Assembly (NCBI GenBank): GCA_030533445.1
Contig: CM060066.1
Span: 37,738,235-37,802,234, forward strand
Origin: Cyprinodon diabolis
Taxonomy: Eukaryota; Chordata; Actinopteri; Cyprinodontiformes; Cyprinodontidae
Direction: 5' to 3'
DNA: 64,000 nt
Positions 1 through 11,500 of the stretch are shown here, piece after piece. Numbering within the stretch: the first letter of the stretch is position 1; each line of letters opens with the position of its first letter. Below the pieces are notes generated by a model that saw only the letters and a list, made by a program, of their open reading frames with translations, made no database searches and was not told the origin of the DNA. A program made the translations under genes and the position numbers.

Positions 1-1540
1 GGTATAGTTCATAACTGTATAATCTGCTCAGATAAAGCAAAATCAATAGATAAAAATCCACTATATCCAGATAACGTGGATTTGTTATACAGGTATCAAT
101 TCTAATTTGTTTTTTTAATCTTCACCTTTATTCACACAAAACCATGTAAATAAAGAGACATGCATAAGCATCTTATTTCGATAACATACTTTGCATTTGC
201 AGCTGACAGCACCTCTTCTGAACCAGATGTTGGGGATATTCTATTTAAAGCAGGGATACGAATAATTTCCACAGTCATAAAAGTCAGTTTTACCAACTAA
301 CTAAGCATAAAAAATCATCATTCAAAAATCCTACATCAGTGGCGTGTTTATGTTTGGTTAAGTATCATCTCTGCAGAGGCTGGAATTAGAAATTGTTAAT
401 TAACGTGCCCAAAGCACAAAGGTGCTTGTAAGCGAATTATAATTTTTCATCCATAATTTCTCCAGTGAAAAAGCTGTCTGTGTGACATTGTTCATTAAAT
501 AAATACCTAATGGGAAAAAAGGGCCACAACACTCTATTTAATTCAAATAATCACTCCTCTCTGCATTCATCCATGTCTAAAAAAAGGTTAAATTCCTGCT
601 GTCAGCTCATATGTCATCATCGCAGTTTTCTGTCAAATTGCATTTAAAGCCTATTTAGTTGTTCTTTTAGGTTTGGAAGTTTTTCTTTGTGGCTCTGTTC
701 TTCTAACTATTCCAAACATTGTTAGTCTTGTAATTACAAATCAATAAAGCCTGAAGTCATTTGAAAAAGCTGATATTTTGTTGCAAAGAACATTTATCTA
801 CAGGCAGGATCAATTGTAAACAACCATAAAACCTGAGCAGAGTCGATAATAGCTTAGGCCAGAATAAAACCTAAAATACTGTCAAACTTCACAACCTTTC
901 TGCTCCTCAACGTTAGAAATAAAAATAGCTGTATGGATTAAATCCCAAGTTATTTTTAGTATCCTTTCATTTTTTGTTAGGCGTATGGAACATCACAGAA
1001 AAGAGGGGTGATTTTTGGCCATGTGCAAGTACAATCATTTAGTTTAAGGCAGTTCTATCAAACACTAAGCCTATATGGAAAGGTTTGACAGTGAAAAAGG
1101 CAAGAAACATTTTTTTCTTCTCATCTAATTAATCATTTAGCAAGAAAGATAACAATAATAATAATCCTAACTGACCTAAGGTTAGTAAGGAAATAGCAGT
1201 GTCGGACATAAAAAAAATATGTTTTTTTTTATTATGTCCCGTCTCTACTGTATCTGTAGATGTGCCCAAAATGTTGATTCGTCTGACTACAACTTGAACA
1301 TCTGAGCTGTAAAATTTCAGCCTGGAGGAGCAGACACAAACTAAAATAAGGTTTCCAGATAATGAACAGGCTGAACGGAACCTGACTAAAAATGGAGCCA
1401 TGCATAATGCATGAAGTAGTTAAACCTACTGTGACGAGTGGCTCCTTCAAGGTATTGTTCACTTGAAAAAGGAAATTGAACAAAAGTAGCTAAATAAAAG
1501 TGAATAAAGCCCGTCTCATGACATACAGGAATATGCATTT
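1..1540. other. AT-rich GSTCD intron, no feature recognised
   Basis: This follows the last visible GSTCD exon on the minus strand. I compared both strands with the expected missing GSTCD exons (HACGVATD, CPCCYGF and so on) and saw no match. Short open frames here lack splice context or recognisable sequence. Confidence 0.5.
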
Positions 1541-1544
1541 ATAC

Positions 1545-1570
1545 ATACACATACACACACACACAGACAC

Positions 1571-1621
<51 letters not shown>
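1545..1621. repeat. (CA)n then (TA)n microsatellite
   Basis: A short CA-rich run is followed by about 25 uninterrupted TA units from 1572 to 1621. Simple sequence, likely length-polymorphic. Confidence 0.95.
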
Positions 1622-1622
<1 letters not shown>

Positions 1623-1640
1623 CAAACATATATTCACATA

Positions 1641-1740
1641 CAGTACAGACCAAAAGAGAAAACTCTTTGATGGGGGTGTATCCAAACTTTTGGACACACC
1701 CTCATTCAAAGAGTTTTCTCTATTTTCATAACTCTAAAAA
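1641..1740. mobile_element. Tc1-type terminal repeats, head to head
   Basis: CAGTACAGACCAAAAG and TTTGGACACACCC followed by TCATTCAAAGAGTTTTCT are characteristic fish Tc1 terminal motifs. The two ends face each other and create an imperfect palindrome at 1655-1721. No transposase sequence lies between them. Confidence 0.6.
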
Positions 1741-1824
1741 ACTGTTAATTGTTTAGCACATCAAACAAATTAAAATATTAAAGGCAACACAGATGATTAA
1801 AATGCTATTTTAATCATTTTAAAG

Positions 1825-2163
1825 AGGAACGGGCCAGTTCCAAACTGTTCTTATAGTACTGGCAGCACTGAATTGTCCAAATTGTTAGAGTTGCTAAAAA
1901 TCAACGGCACACAAAATCCCCTCTCCGTCAAACTTTACATTTGCAACGCCTTGCATTGCATCCATTGGTTATTTATGGCTTGGATACAGCTTCTCGACCA
2001 TGGAAACCCATTCCATGAAACCCTCTGCGCATGGTTCCCGAGCTAATCTAAAAGACGCTTGTATTCTGGAGGTGCTGAGCGTGGTATACAATACAGCTGA
2101 TAGTTGACTGTGGAGTATTTAAGAGTAAATTTCACAACTGGATTTGTTACACAGGTGACATTA
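1825..2163 (-). mobile_element. Decayed, internally deleted Tc1 relative of the 33.9-kb element
   Basis: Two blocks match the intact-looking Tc1 at 33939-35186: 1829-1915 (GGGCCAGTTCCAAACTGTTC) and 1940-2155 (CTCGACCATGGAAACCCATT, then ACAGCTGATAGTTGACTGTG). The middle of the transposase is missing and the reading frame is broken. Orientation is minus, as in the better copy. Confidence 0.75.
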
Positions 2164-2330
2164 AGGGTGGGTATTGGCAAAGAAGTCATGATTCGATTCG
2201 AATCACGATTCACATGCCACGATGTGATTCTATCACGATACTTGAAATATTGCGATGCATCGCGATATTTTCACTGAACACTGTAAGAAAAAGATACAGA
2301 CATTACCAGTGGCTGACTGGCTGGGTATGA
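2163..2330. repeat. hAT-like terminal sequence (GGGTGGGTATTGGCAAAG family)
   Basis: GGGTGGGTATTGGCAAAGAA followed by ATTCGATTCGAATCACGATT and an alternating ATCACGATAC tract resembles the end of a common teleost non-autonomous hAT family. The other end was not found with confidence; a piece may continue after the SINE near 2660-2815. Confidence 0.4.
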
Positions 2331-2407
2331 GGAGGTTTGTTAATTCTAACCCATTCCAAAGCCAACCAAATAGCAGACAACCCAATAGATTAGTGCCTGA
2401 AATCCTG

Positions 2408-2660
2408 AGTTTGTGAGTTCGGGGAGTTGCGGCCTAGTGGTTAGGACATTGTGCTTGGAATACTGAGGTTCTAAGTTCTAGCCCAACTCCCACTGACTGC
2501 CACTCTGGGTCCCTGAGCAAAACCTTTAAACCCATACTGCTCCCTGGGTGCTGCACAATGGCAGCCCACTGCTCCCCAAGGGGATGGGTTGCATGCATGG
2601 AGTTAATTTTGTTGATCTTTACTTGCGATGGTGTAATGACAATAAAACCTTTTCACCTTT
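2408..2660 (+). repeat. tRNA-derived SINE, copy 1
   Basis: The 5' head GGGGAGTTGCGGCCTAGTGG TTAGG resembles a tRNA A box, and GAGGTTCTAAGTTCTAG a B box, so it probably has an internal RNA polymerase III promoter. The body (CCCACTGCTCCCCAAGGGGA) is shared with copies at 13429-13648 and 58622-58830. It is not a functional tRNA. Confidence 0.8.
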
Positions 2661-2827
2661 TCAGGCGTGCAAGAAATTTTTGAATCGAGTATTAGGTCCG
2701 TTGTGCGTCCTTTGTTGTGTAGTATAAAGGGATCATATGAATCTCATGGCCACCTCCTAATCGGAAATCATATTGTCAGATAAAATTCAGTCCGCCCTCT
2801 TGAGGTCAACATGAGCGTATCCTCATT

Positions 2828-3135
2828 GTTACGGCCCTGGGCCTTGTGGGCTGTTTTGCAGGTGTCTTGGTGTCCGTTTTTATGCTCCTCCCCTTTGCAG
2901 GTGACTCAGATCTGGTGATTGGGCGTGCAGAGTATTTTAACCTGGCTGTCCCCGTCTTCAGTGTCGCTGACTTTCCGCAGCGTCCACTCTGCCGCTGGAG
3001 ATGTTTGGTGGCCAGGCCTCAGCCTCCCTTCTGTTGCACTTTTGATGGTTGTTTTGTTAATAAAGACTTGTTTTTGCGCGCCTTAACCACGGCATGGTTT
3101 CATGTTTTTGTTACGTCCCTGAGCCAGTCGTAACA
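2828..3135 (+). mobile_element. Solo LTR of an LTR retrotransposon
   Basis: 308 bp starting TGTTACG and ending CGTAACA, i.e. TG...CA with a perfect 7-bp inverted terminus. It is flanked by the 4-bp direct repeat TCAT (2824-2827 and 3136-3139). AATAAA at 3059-3064 is the expected R-region polyadenylation signal. No gag or pol is nearby, so this is what remains after LTR-LTR recombination. The termini and 4-bp duplication suit a Gypsy-type element, which is inference. The 95-codon open frame inside it is not a gene. Confidence 0.8.
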
Positions 3136-3139
3136 TCAT

Positions 3140-4270
3140 GTTGAAATAGAGCTCTGAACATCTATAAGATGATTTCCCTCAACTTTGTGGATTGCTCAAG
3201 TGCAAACAAGGAAATTCTTCTTTTCTGACTTTACTTCTGGGGCCAACCAGCACCATCTCTAAGTGACTGTTTTTTGGTCATACAGTGTGAGCAATCAGAT
3301 TGCATCAGAGCATCTGCTGTAAACAGTAAGAACAGATATCACAAGCTGTTCACTTTTGAACTCCGTGGTTTCATCAAACAGTTTGAGATGTAGTTGAGTA
3401 CAGCGTTTGAAAATAGCATATGCCTGTCTAGCCTGATTGTCTCTCCATCCAGAAGTCTAACAGTGTTTTTCTGCCCACACAGATCCCAGCGAGTGCTGCT
3501 GTGAGCTGTGCGTGTCGCTGCTTTGCTGTGCCAAAACAGAATATCCACAGCAGTTATCACTTACATGTGTTGTCACCAAAGCTCTTAAAAAAAAACAAAA
3601 CAGAAAAAGTTGTTAGATTTGTCTCTTGTTGCTTTTCTTAAGAAACAAAGTTGATAAATATAGAGACAAAGTTGCTACGGTAATTTGCTGATAACAGATG
3701 AACTAGAAGGATATTGCACAAAAAGTATGAATACAATTTAAAAAGGCATGCCTAATTTGATAATCACACAATAAAAATATTTTATCTTTAATTCAAGACG
3801 TTCCAATTATTTACTATCAATATATTTAATATTTAATATTAACTTTTATTAAAATAACCTGGGGCTCCCTGTGTACCACTGCTTGAGAGTTTCTGCCCTA
3901 AATCACAGCAAAAGCTCAAGCAGGGGGGTCACAGCAGACCCCACAGCAACAGCCACAGACCGGCAGGTATCATGTGAGCCAAGTTCTGTGTTCATACCTC
4001 AACTATAAGAAAGAAAACCACTGCTGAGCAAAAAGAAAATTAAGGCTTGTCTCATTTTCACTACACACATCTTGATGATCCCTAGGACTCACTGGAAAAT
4101 ACTCAGTGGAGTTACAAGACACAATTTAAAATGTGTAATGTATAGGTGTCCAATTTCACATGGAATAAAAGTAACAGGGCATTTCTCCTCAAAAGAAAAA
4201 CAGTGTTGATGTAGTGTTGATTTCTTAGGCAGCACTGCTGCTTCAGGACTCAAAGGATTTAAAGTGATAA
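3140..4270. other. Intron, no feature recognised
   Basis: AT-rich intron. A minus-strand open frame at 3339-3560 was compared with the missing GSTCD C terminus and does not match. A GC-richer patch near 3900-3980 has no recognisable coding content. Confidence 0.45.
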
Positions 4271-4274
4271 ATGG

Positions 4275-4670
4275 AACCATGAATTCTGCTGTCTACCAAC
4301 AAATCCTAAAGGACAATGTCAAGCCATCTGTTTGTGACCTCAAGCTGAAACCCAATATGGCCCTGTAGCAGGAAAATGACCCAAAACAGAGCAGCAAGTC
4401 CACCTCTGACTTTTAGGGTGGCCTAGTCAAAGTATTGATCTGCATCCTATTGAGATTCAGTGGTATGGCTTTAAAAGAGCAGGTATTGCTCAAAAACCCT
4501 CCAGCGAGGCTAAATTACAATTCTGCAAAAACGAGTGGGTCAGAATTCCTCCACAGCACTGTAGGAGACATTGCAAGCAACCACAAATGCTGGATTGCAG
4601 CTGCTGCTCCTGAGGGTGACCCCACTGGGGATTAGGTTTAGGGAGCGAACACTGGGACACATAGGTTTTG
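4275..4670 (+). pseudogene. Decayed Tc1/mariner-like transposase fragment
   Basis: Plus-strand translation gives MNSAVYQQILKDNVKPSVCD and then, after stops, QENDPKQSSKSTS. These correspond to the Tc1 segment ending in the catalytic QxDNDPKH motif, here degenerate. The downstream part reads SEFLHSTVGDIASNHKCWIA. Several stops and no terminal repeats: an old fragment. Confidence 0.65.
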
Positions 4671-5454
4671 TATATCAATTTTAAAACTATATTTATGACA
4701 AACATTTGCTTAAGGTTCTGAAATACTGTAAAAAAATATATGAAATTAAGAAGGAGCAAACACTTTTTGACTTGAGGGAAAATCCCGCTCTCTGCTATTA
4801 TTATTTTGAGAGGCCACAGGCTGAAATGTTTACAAATGTCTGCTGTAGACAGGCTACATTTAAACCATTTGTTGATGGTGGTAAATTGAAAATGTTTATA
4901 GGAACTAAGCAATGAACACAATTAATAACCGTTAATACAACTATATATGAAATAATATTTATGGATGAATTATCTATTGCACCTTTGAACATAGGAAAGC
5001 AGATTATTTGCAAATACAGCATTTATGTTAGCATATAATTGATAGTCATGGGCATGTTTTGAGTAACCAGTTAAAATGCTTTACAGAATGCAGGCTCTCT
5101 CTAAACTTGTTTTTGCTTATGTAGAAATTGCTCAAGATTTTCGTTTGGAAAACCCAGTAGCAAACAAAAAACAAAAACACATCAAATGAAAAAGTCTAAT
5201 TTTATCTCTACTAATTTATTCCAACATTTAGGCAAATATGCTAATTTCAGTTTTATCTAGGGGCTGAATATATTTACTGCCCTTTTCTGCCTTTAGGCAA
5301 TAATATTTTTGGATGTCAGAATTGTTTTAGTTCTGTTCATAATTTCCTGGTTGTTTTATCTGGACTGATTGTTGGTCTATTTAGAGAACCCCTTGGTCAT
5401 CAAGAGACAGAACTGGTGGAAAACGTTTTTTTTTTTTTTGCAGGTGTCACTCAC

Positions 5455-5583
5455 CCCAATCTGAAACGATGCAGTGAAGTAATCCAAATTTGCCTGAAGA
5501 AAGCCGATGTTCTTCAGGCCGAGCTCAGTGCTGCGGCGTTGGGCTCTAACCAGAGACTCCTCTTTGTTCTCTATAAGGATGAT
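5455..5583 (-). CDS. gstcd: GSTCD seventh coding exon (last one visible)
   Basis: 129 bp, phase 0 to 0, acceptor TTTGTTAAAG and donor GTGAGT. It encodes [18 protein letters not shown] followed by [31 protein letters not shown] carries the acidic residue expected to contact the SAM ribose. The next vertebrate exon should start VALHACGVATD; I did not find it on the minus strand between 1 and 5454, so it probably lies left of the window. Confidence 0.93.
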
Positions 5584-8500
5584 CTTTAACAAACAGGGAA
5601 ATTAAGAAAAAAAAATTATTTTCAATAAGAGCTGGACACAACGGTAATTCAGTCAGAGAATTAGGAAGTTTTGCTGAAAAGATAAATCAATTAATAACAA
5701 TGTTTTAAATACACAAAAGATCAAGTCCTAAGAAAGTCAAAGAAAACATACTGTATACAACTACCGTATTATCCAGACTATAAGCCGCTACTTTTTTTTC
5801 ACACTTTGAACGATGCAGCTTATAAGAAGATTTTAGATTTTTCCTAACAACCAGAGGGGGAAGTCAAAGTTGAAGATCAAAGAAGACGGGGCTAATTTTC
5901 ATTTAGCACAAGAACATGCTAGCAGTAGGCACGACGGAATTCATACATTTTGACATTTATTTGCAGAATTAAAGCTGCTGAACCAATGAAGAGGTGTCCT
6001 GAAGAGAGCAGCTGGACCACTACTTTATAATTCTCGCATTTTAATGCAACCTGCAAAGGTTTCTGGAGCAAGATGAAATTTCATTCTAGTTTTATCCACA
6101 CATGGTATATAGAACTAAACTTAAATGTTTAAAATCATAAACAAGTTGCTTCAAAATAGAGAGAAAACAGTCTAATGTTAGCCTAGGAACTTGATCACAT
6201 AAAAATGAATGTAATTAAAGCAGGTAGATGTACATGCCAAATCACTATGCTTTAAAATAAAAACCTTGAGAAACTTGTATTAAGAGAAAATTTCTATAAA
6301 AGAGACAGCACTGTGTCCTGATCACTAACTTAGACCGAATAGTTACTAAGTGCCATTAGCTTGAAACTAAACCTACAGGTTTATTAAAATAAAAATAATA
6401 ATTGGGACTCTGAATTGGCAATGGCATATTCTTGAATGACTTTGGTCAGCATGGTGAAAAAGAAAAATGCCAGAAGGTGTTTTTTTGATCCTATAAAATG
6501 CCGTATTAAGTAGTTTGCTGGTGTACACACACACCATCACACTCAGGTACATCAAGAAGCTTTACCTGACAATCTGGAAGTGTGTGAGCCAGAGCAATCC
6601 CCACATGACCCTGAAAGAAAATAAAGAAATAGAAAAACAGAACTGTAAAACACAAGAAAAAAGCACATGAAATAACAAACTGTTATATATTTACTTGGTT
6701 TTATTCTGCTTTTATTTTCCTTATATTTTGCCTTTTAATTCAATGTAAAGCACTTTGAATCGTTCTGAAACTGAATTGTTCTACAAAAATAAGCAAGAAA
6801 GGAAGTTTTTTTTTTTTTTAAATCCTCACAGTCGTGCAAGGTGTGCGCTCTCAGCTTGTGTGAATAACAATGACGAAATCCATCAAAATTAAAATGAAAA
6901 TTAAACGCAAAGGAGTGTTCCATTTGAAATAGTCACTAATGAAGCATAATCTAATGTGGCTATAGTCAGAAGGAGAATCATGTGTGCATGGTTTAATAAG
7001 CTGATGGATGAATATCAGTACCGTTCCGCTACAGAAATCCACAACTGTGTCTCCGGGCCTGGCTAGTTCTGTCACCATGGCAACCAAGTTATTTAGTTGC
7101 TGCATCTTCCTGACAGCTCTGATGTTGGACATTTTTCCTGCAAAGAAAAACAAAACAAATACAGCACATGTTTTTTAATTTGCCATGAACTGAAAAAGAG
7201 CAGCTTTTCTTATATTCATTAATTCATTCATTTTTTACACTCCATACATTTGAACTGTTTCTTAAAGGAAAATCTAAACTTCCTGAATACAACACCTTGC
7301 AAAAGCAGTCCATAACCGTGAGTTGGAATACACATGATCCTTTTGTTACACTACTATATTTTGCTCCCTTTTAAACATTTACATCTGTTTTTTATCCATA
7401 TATTTATCATGAATCATGTACAGTATATAGCATTCTGAGTATATGTTGTTCCCCTTTATGTTCTTGCCTTATATGCACACTTACCTTGGGTGTCTTGAAA
7501 AGTACTTTAAATAAAATTGTTATTATTAAAAAAGCTTCACAATTTAAAACCTAAATGCAGCACTGTAAACAGAATTCAATTTTAAAATGTCACGTTCTAC
7601 CCGCTAGTTTGACTGGGACCAAAAACAAAACTACCAGACTTGTATAGCTGGACTTGTTACATAGAAAATTAGTATAATCCTCTTGTCATTTTACGGTTTG
7701 TCTTTACTTATTGTCAACAATTTAAACCTCTAAGCAAACTATCCTCTACCTCTTAATGTGGATCAAGTCACAATTTACAACCGGCAGTTTTATTTAATGG
7801 TAGCAGAACAGATGAAAGGACTCCATTGTCTCACCATCCTGATTTATAGGAGTTTGAAAACAAAAATTAAACCAGGGGAAACTAGGCAAGGCAAGGCAAA
7901 TTTATTTGTATAGCACAATTCACTACAAAGACAATGCAAAGTGCTTTACATGATTAAAATATAGTTAAATAAAACAGAATCAAAGAAAGTAGGGGAAAAA
8001 ATAAATAAAAAATGCAGAAACAAAAAAGAACATTAAAAACAGTTGGACTAAAGAAAATAAAAAAGTTGAGCTAACGATGTTTCAGTTGAACTGTTTAACT
8101 AGAACAGTCGAAGGCAATCCTAAAAAAATGTGTTTTTAGGCTTGATTTAAAGGAAGTTTCCGCACTTTTACAGTTTTCTGGATGTTTGTTCCAGATAAGT
8201 GGAGCATAGGAACTAAATGCTGCTTCTCTAAAATGCTTTCACTTAAGGAGTTCTGGATAGAGCATAATAACAGACACATTTTTTATATAGTTACTGCTTT
8301 AATTGGGTTGCTCTCTCAGCTAAAGGATTTTTTTTTTACAGTATCTATATTCCAAATAACAATTAATTGATTGCTAAATTAGTTGATAATTATGCAATTA
8401 TCGATTAATCACGATTAATACGATGAGTTGTTTAAGACAAAAAGGAGATCCAAACATATTTAGTGCTACAGCTCTCACACTGTTGATGACAGAATCTCTG

Positions 8501-11500
8501 TCTGCATCTCCAGCAGTACAACAGTTCACCAGCAGCCATTTCAGCTTCATTAATCCTGATTGATTAGGGGCTTATTTAGCTCAAAGTGAAAAATATAAAA
8601 ACAATAACATTCAGATTCCCTGTTGACTGCTTTTTTTTTAACATAACAGGCAAATACACATAGAAGACAGGATGGAGTCACTCAAAGCCTTTTCTAATCT
8701 TTTAGATTCACGTGTTATAAAGGCCCAGTCAAAGAGTCAGATCCAAAATACAAATGATAGTATCCGACTTCAAAACTGCTGTTCAGAAATGTTTAATTCA
8801 TCCAATCGATTTGACTAAAAGTTAGTTATACTTTCAGCAAAGAGAACAAATATGGAAAAAATAAAAATCAGTCTTTACTGTACAAAACCGCTGCAGACAT
8901 ACCTCAAAATGGATGCAGCTGTAAATGCAGCAACAGAAGCTACGATGTTTTGACACATCGAGGCTGAACACGAATGGAGGCAGACTTTTTGGACACTTTC
9001 AGAAAAGCTTAAAGCTACAATATCTATAGCACATAAAAAAAATACAAGGATTTAACAGATAAATAAAATAGCTTTAAGATGATTTTTAAACTAAAAGTGA
9101 CCTTGATACAAAAAGACAAAATAAAACTTTAAAATTGATATAAAGAAAAGATGTATCAGCTAAAGTAAGTAAATCAACAAAATTAGAGTAAATAAGACTT
9201 CATTAAAGAGTATTAGATAACCAAATAAACTTAGGAGCAAATCTTTCCACCTGTACCCACAGATGAGAAGCCAAAATAGACTTACACTTAAATAAACATA
9301 CTTTCACCATTCTCTTTTAAACTTGGGTATTTTATCAGGTATTGACCTCAAGAATATGTACACATTATAAACATTGTATCAGTATTAAAAATAAATAAAA
9401 GCTACAAAGAACATCCTAAACATGAACAGCTAAAAGGAAACCAGACTCCTAACCTGCATTACGCAGGTTAAAATCATCAAATGAGTCATGACATCTGCAG
9501 GTTCACATCTACATTCCTTCTCCCTCGGTATCATGTCCTTTTTTTTTTTTTGTCTCATTCTGACTTAAAGTAGAGGAGACAGCATATTTAAACTTGTTTT
9601 TGTTTCCAAAACTCGGTCTGGGCTCTTAGGCTGGATAGAGGGAATTAGCGCTGGGGGCATTTACCTGAAATAGCTTTTTAAATAAAACATGCCAGTGCTT
9701 GAGTGAGCTGGAGAACAAAACGAGCCCATCCAACTCAGCATACAGTACACCACTTGCAGGTCTATAACATTATTCTTAAAACCGTTGCCAAGGAGGTTAT
9801 GTTTTAGGAGAGTTTGTGTTTGCATCTGTGTCTGTGTACAGGATAACTTCAAAAGTTAACAGATTTTGACAACATTTTTCTACCAGAGGCTCGTCTTGGT
9901 TCAAGGAACAATTCATTAAAATTTCAGGATGGCCCAAATAAATATATATATATAAAATAAAAAATAAAAAAACAAGCTTCTACATAGATGCATGCACAGA
10001 CAACTTTCTTTTCTATCCATATTAATGCATATATATAATATCATCATATCATCGAGAGAGTGTCTAACACCTAACCCTGACCATCACCATTATATTCCTA
10101 ACCCTAAGCTCACCTTAACCTAGAGTTAAATCAAACCATACCTCTGAACTAAAAGGGGGTCCAATCATAAGGCCTGTTGGTCCTCAGAAGGATGGTAAAT
10201 ATACCAGAAATAGGCAATGTGTATATACATACATATACATATCTCACAGTGGACATGCACCATGATGAAAATTTCAGACACCTCCATGATTTCTAAGTGG
10301 GAGGACTTGCAAAATAGCAGGGTGTCTAAATACTTTTCCTCTATATATATATTTCATAATTAAATTTTTTAAAATCATTTTACCCTCCCACATTCATAGT
10401 TGCGACTAAAGAGCCTGCAGTTACAACAAGCTTCATCACAGCATGTCTGGATATCTCTTGAAGCTCAGTGAAGAGAAACCATGCTGTGGGAGCATCAATG
10501 GGGGAGATCACAGATCCATTAATCTTTATCTGCTTTGTTAAAAGATGTCCAGCATTGCTGCAGCTGGCAGGGAGCCACAATATCTCCTTTTTTCCTCCCT
10601 AAAGGCCGTCTGAGGCATTATCAAACAGGTCAATCGCAAAGATTAGAGAGAAGACAAAGCTGTGGCAAAGGGGAAAGTGCAGCATCCTGCTTTGATTTGT
10701 CACAGGGGGTTTGGGTGAAAAAGTAAACCTACCGGGTTTACTCCTTCCTACTTAGTTGAAAAACAGAAGGAGACAGACCAAGCCTTCTACTGAGTGGCCC
10801 CCCAACGAACAACTATTATCCTTTGGATTTAAGATAGATGAATTCTGTGTCTCTTTAAAAAGTAATTTCTAACATAGCTTTAAAATTAGTTCTTTGTTAA
10901 TTTATTTTGTACTGCATGCATTAATATATCTTGGGTTGTTGTATTACTTTATTGTTTAACACTGTAATATCTATTCCTTATAAAGTGTCTCCACGAGGCA
11001 AGGTCAACTTACGTAATTTAAGCAGCACCAAACATTCACTGGGAAGTTTACACTGAAATAAATCAAAATGCAAAGATAGATGTTTTAAACTATTATTTGC
11101 AGAACAGTACAGTACTGTGCAAAGTATTTAAACTCCTGGAAATTCAAAATTTTGTCACTAATGACACAACTTGTCAATCAATCCTGCATGCTCATCAGCT
11201 TTCTCTATTCTCCCAAAAAGAAGATGCCCTTCCTTGCAGAAACACACTCCAACAATGTTGCATTAGGAAGGCATAGCAAAAATTGCAACTTAAATAACAT
11301 TTAATAAAATGCAAAATGTTGTCAGTCAGGAATATGCAATTCCATGACACATTAGCCAACATATTTACAGGATGGAATGCAGTTAATCATATATTCAGAG
11401 CCTAAAAAGAACCTTGGATGTAAAGTAAAACATTAACAAACAGCCTGCTGCTTACCACATGAGCAGCTCAACACAACAGGTATAGTTACTGTTTGTCTAC

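Noticed and set aside
2408..2480. Possible tRNA gene
   Set aside because: A- and B-box-like motifs are present but the cloverleaf is poor and a SINE body follows; two more copies of the same SINE occur in the window.
2846..3133. 95-codon plus-strand open frame
   Set aside because: It lies wholly inside the solo LTR (2828-3135); no protein similarity.
3339..3560. Minus-strand frame as a candidate GSTCD terminal exon
   Set aside because: Its peptide (GQKNTVRLLDGETIRLDRHM) does not match the GSTCD C terminus, and no suitable acceptor and phase were found.
10060..10140. CTAACCCT-like runs suggesting an interstitial telomere
   Set aside because: The units are irregular and do not form a tandem TTAGGG array.
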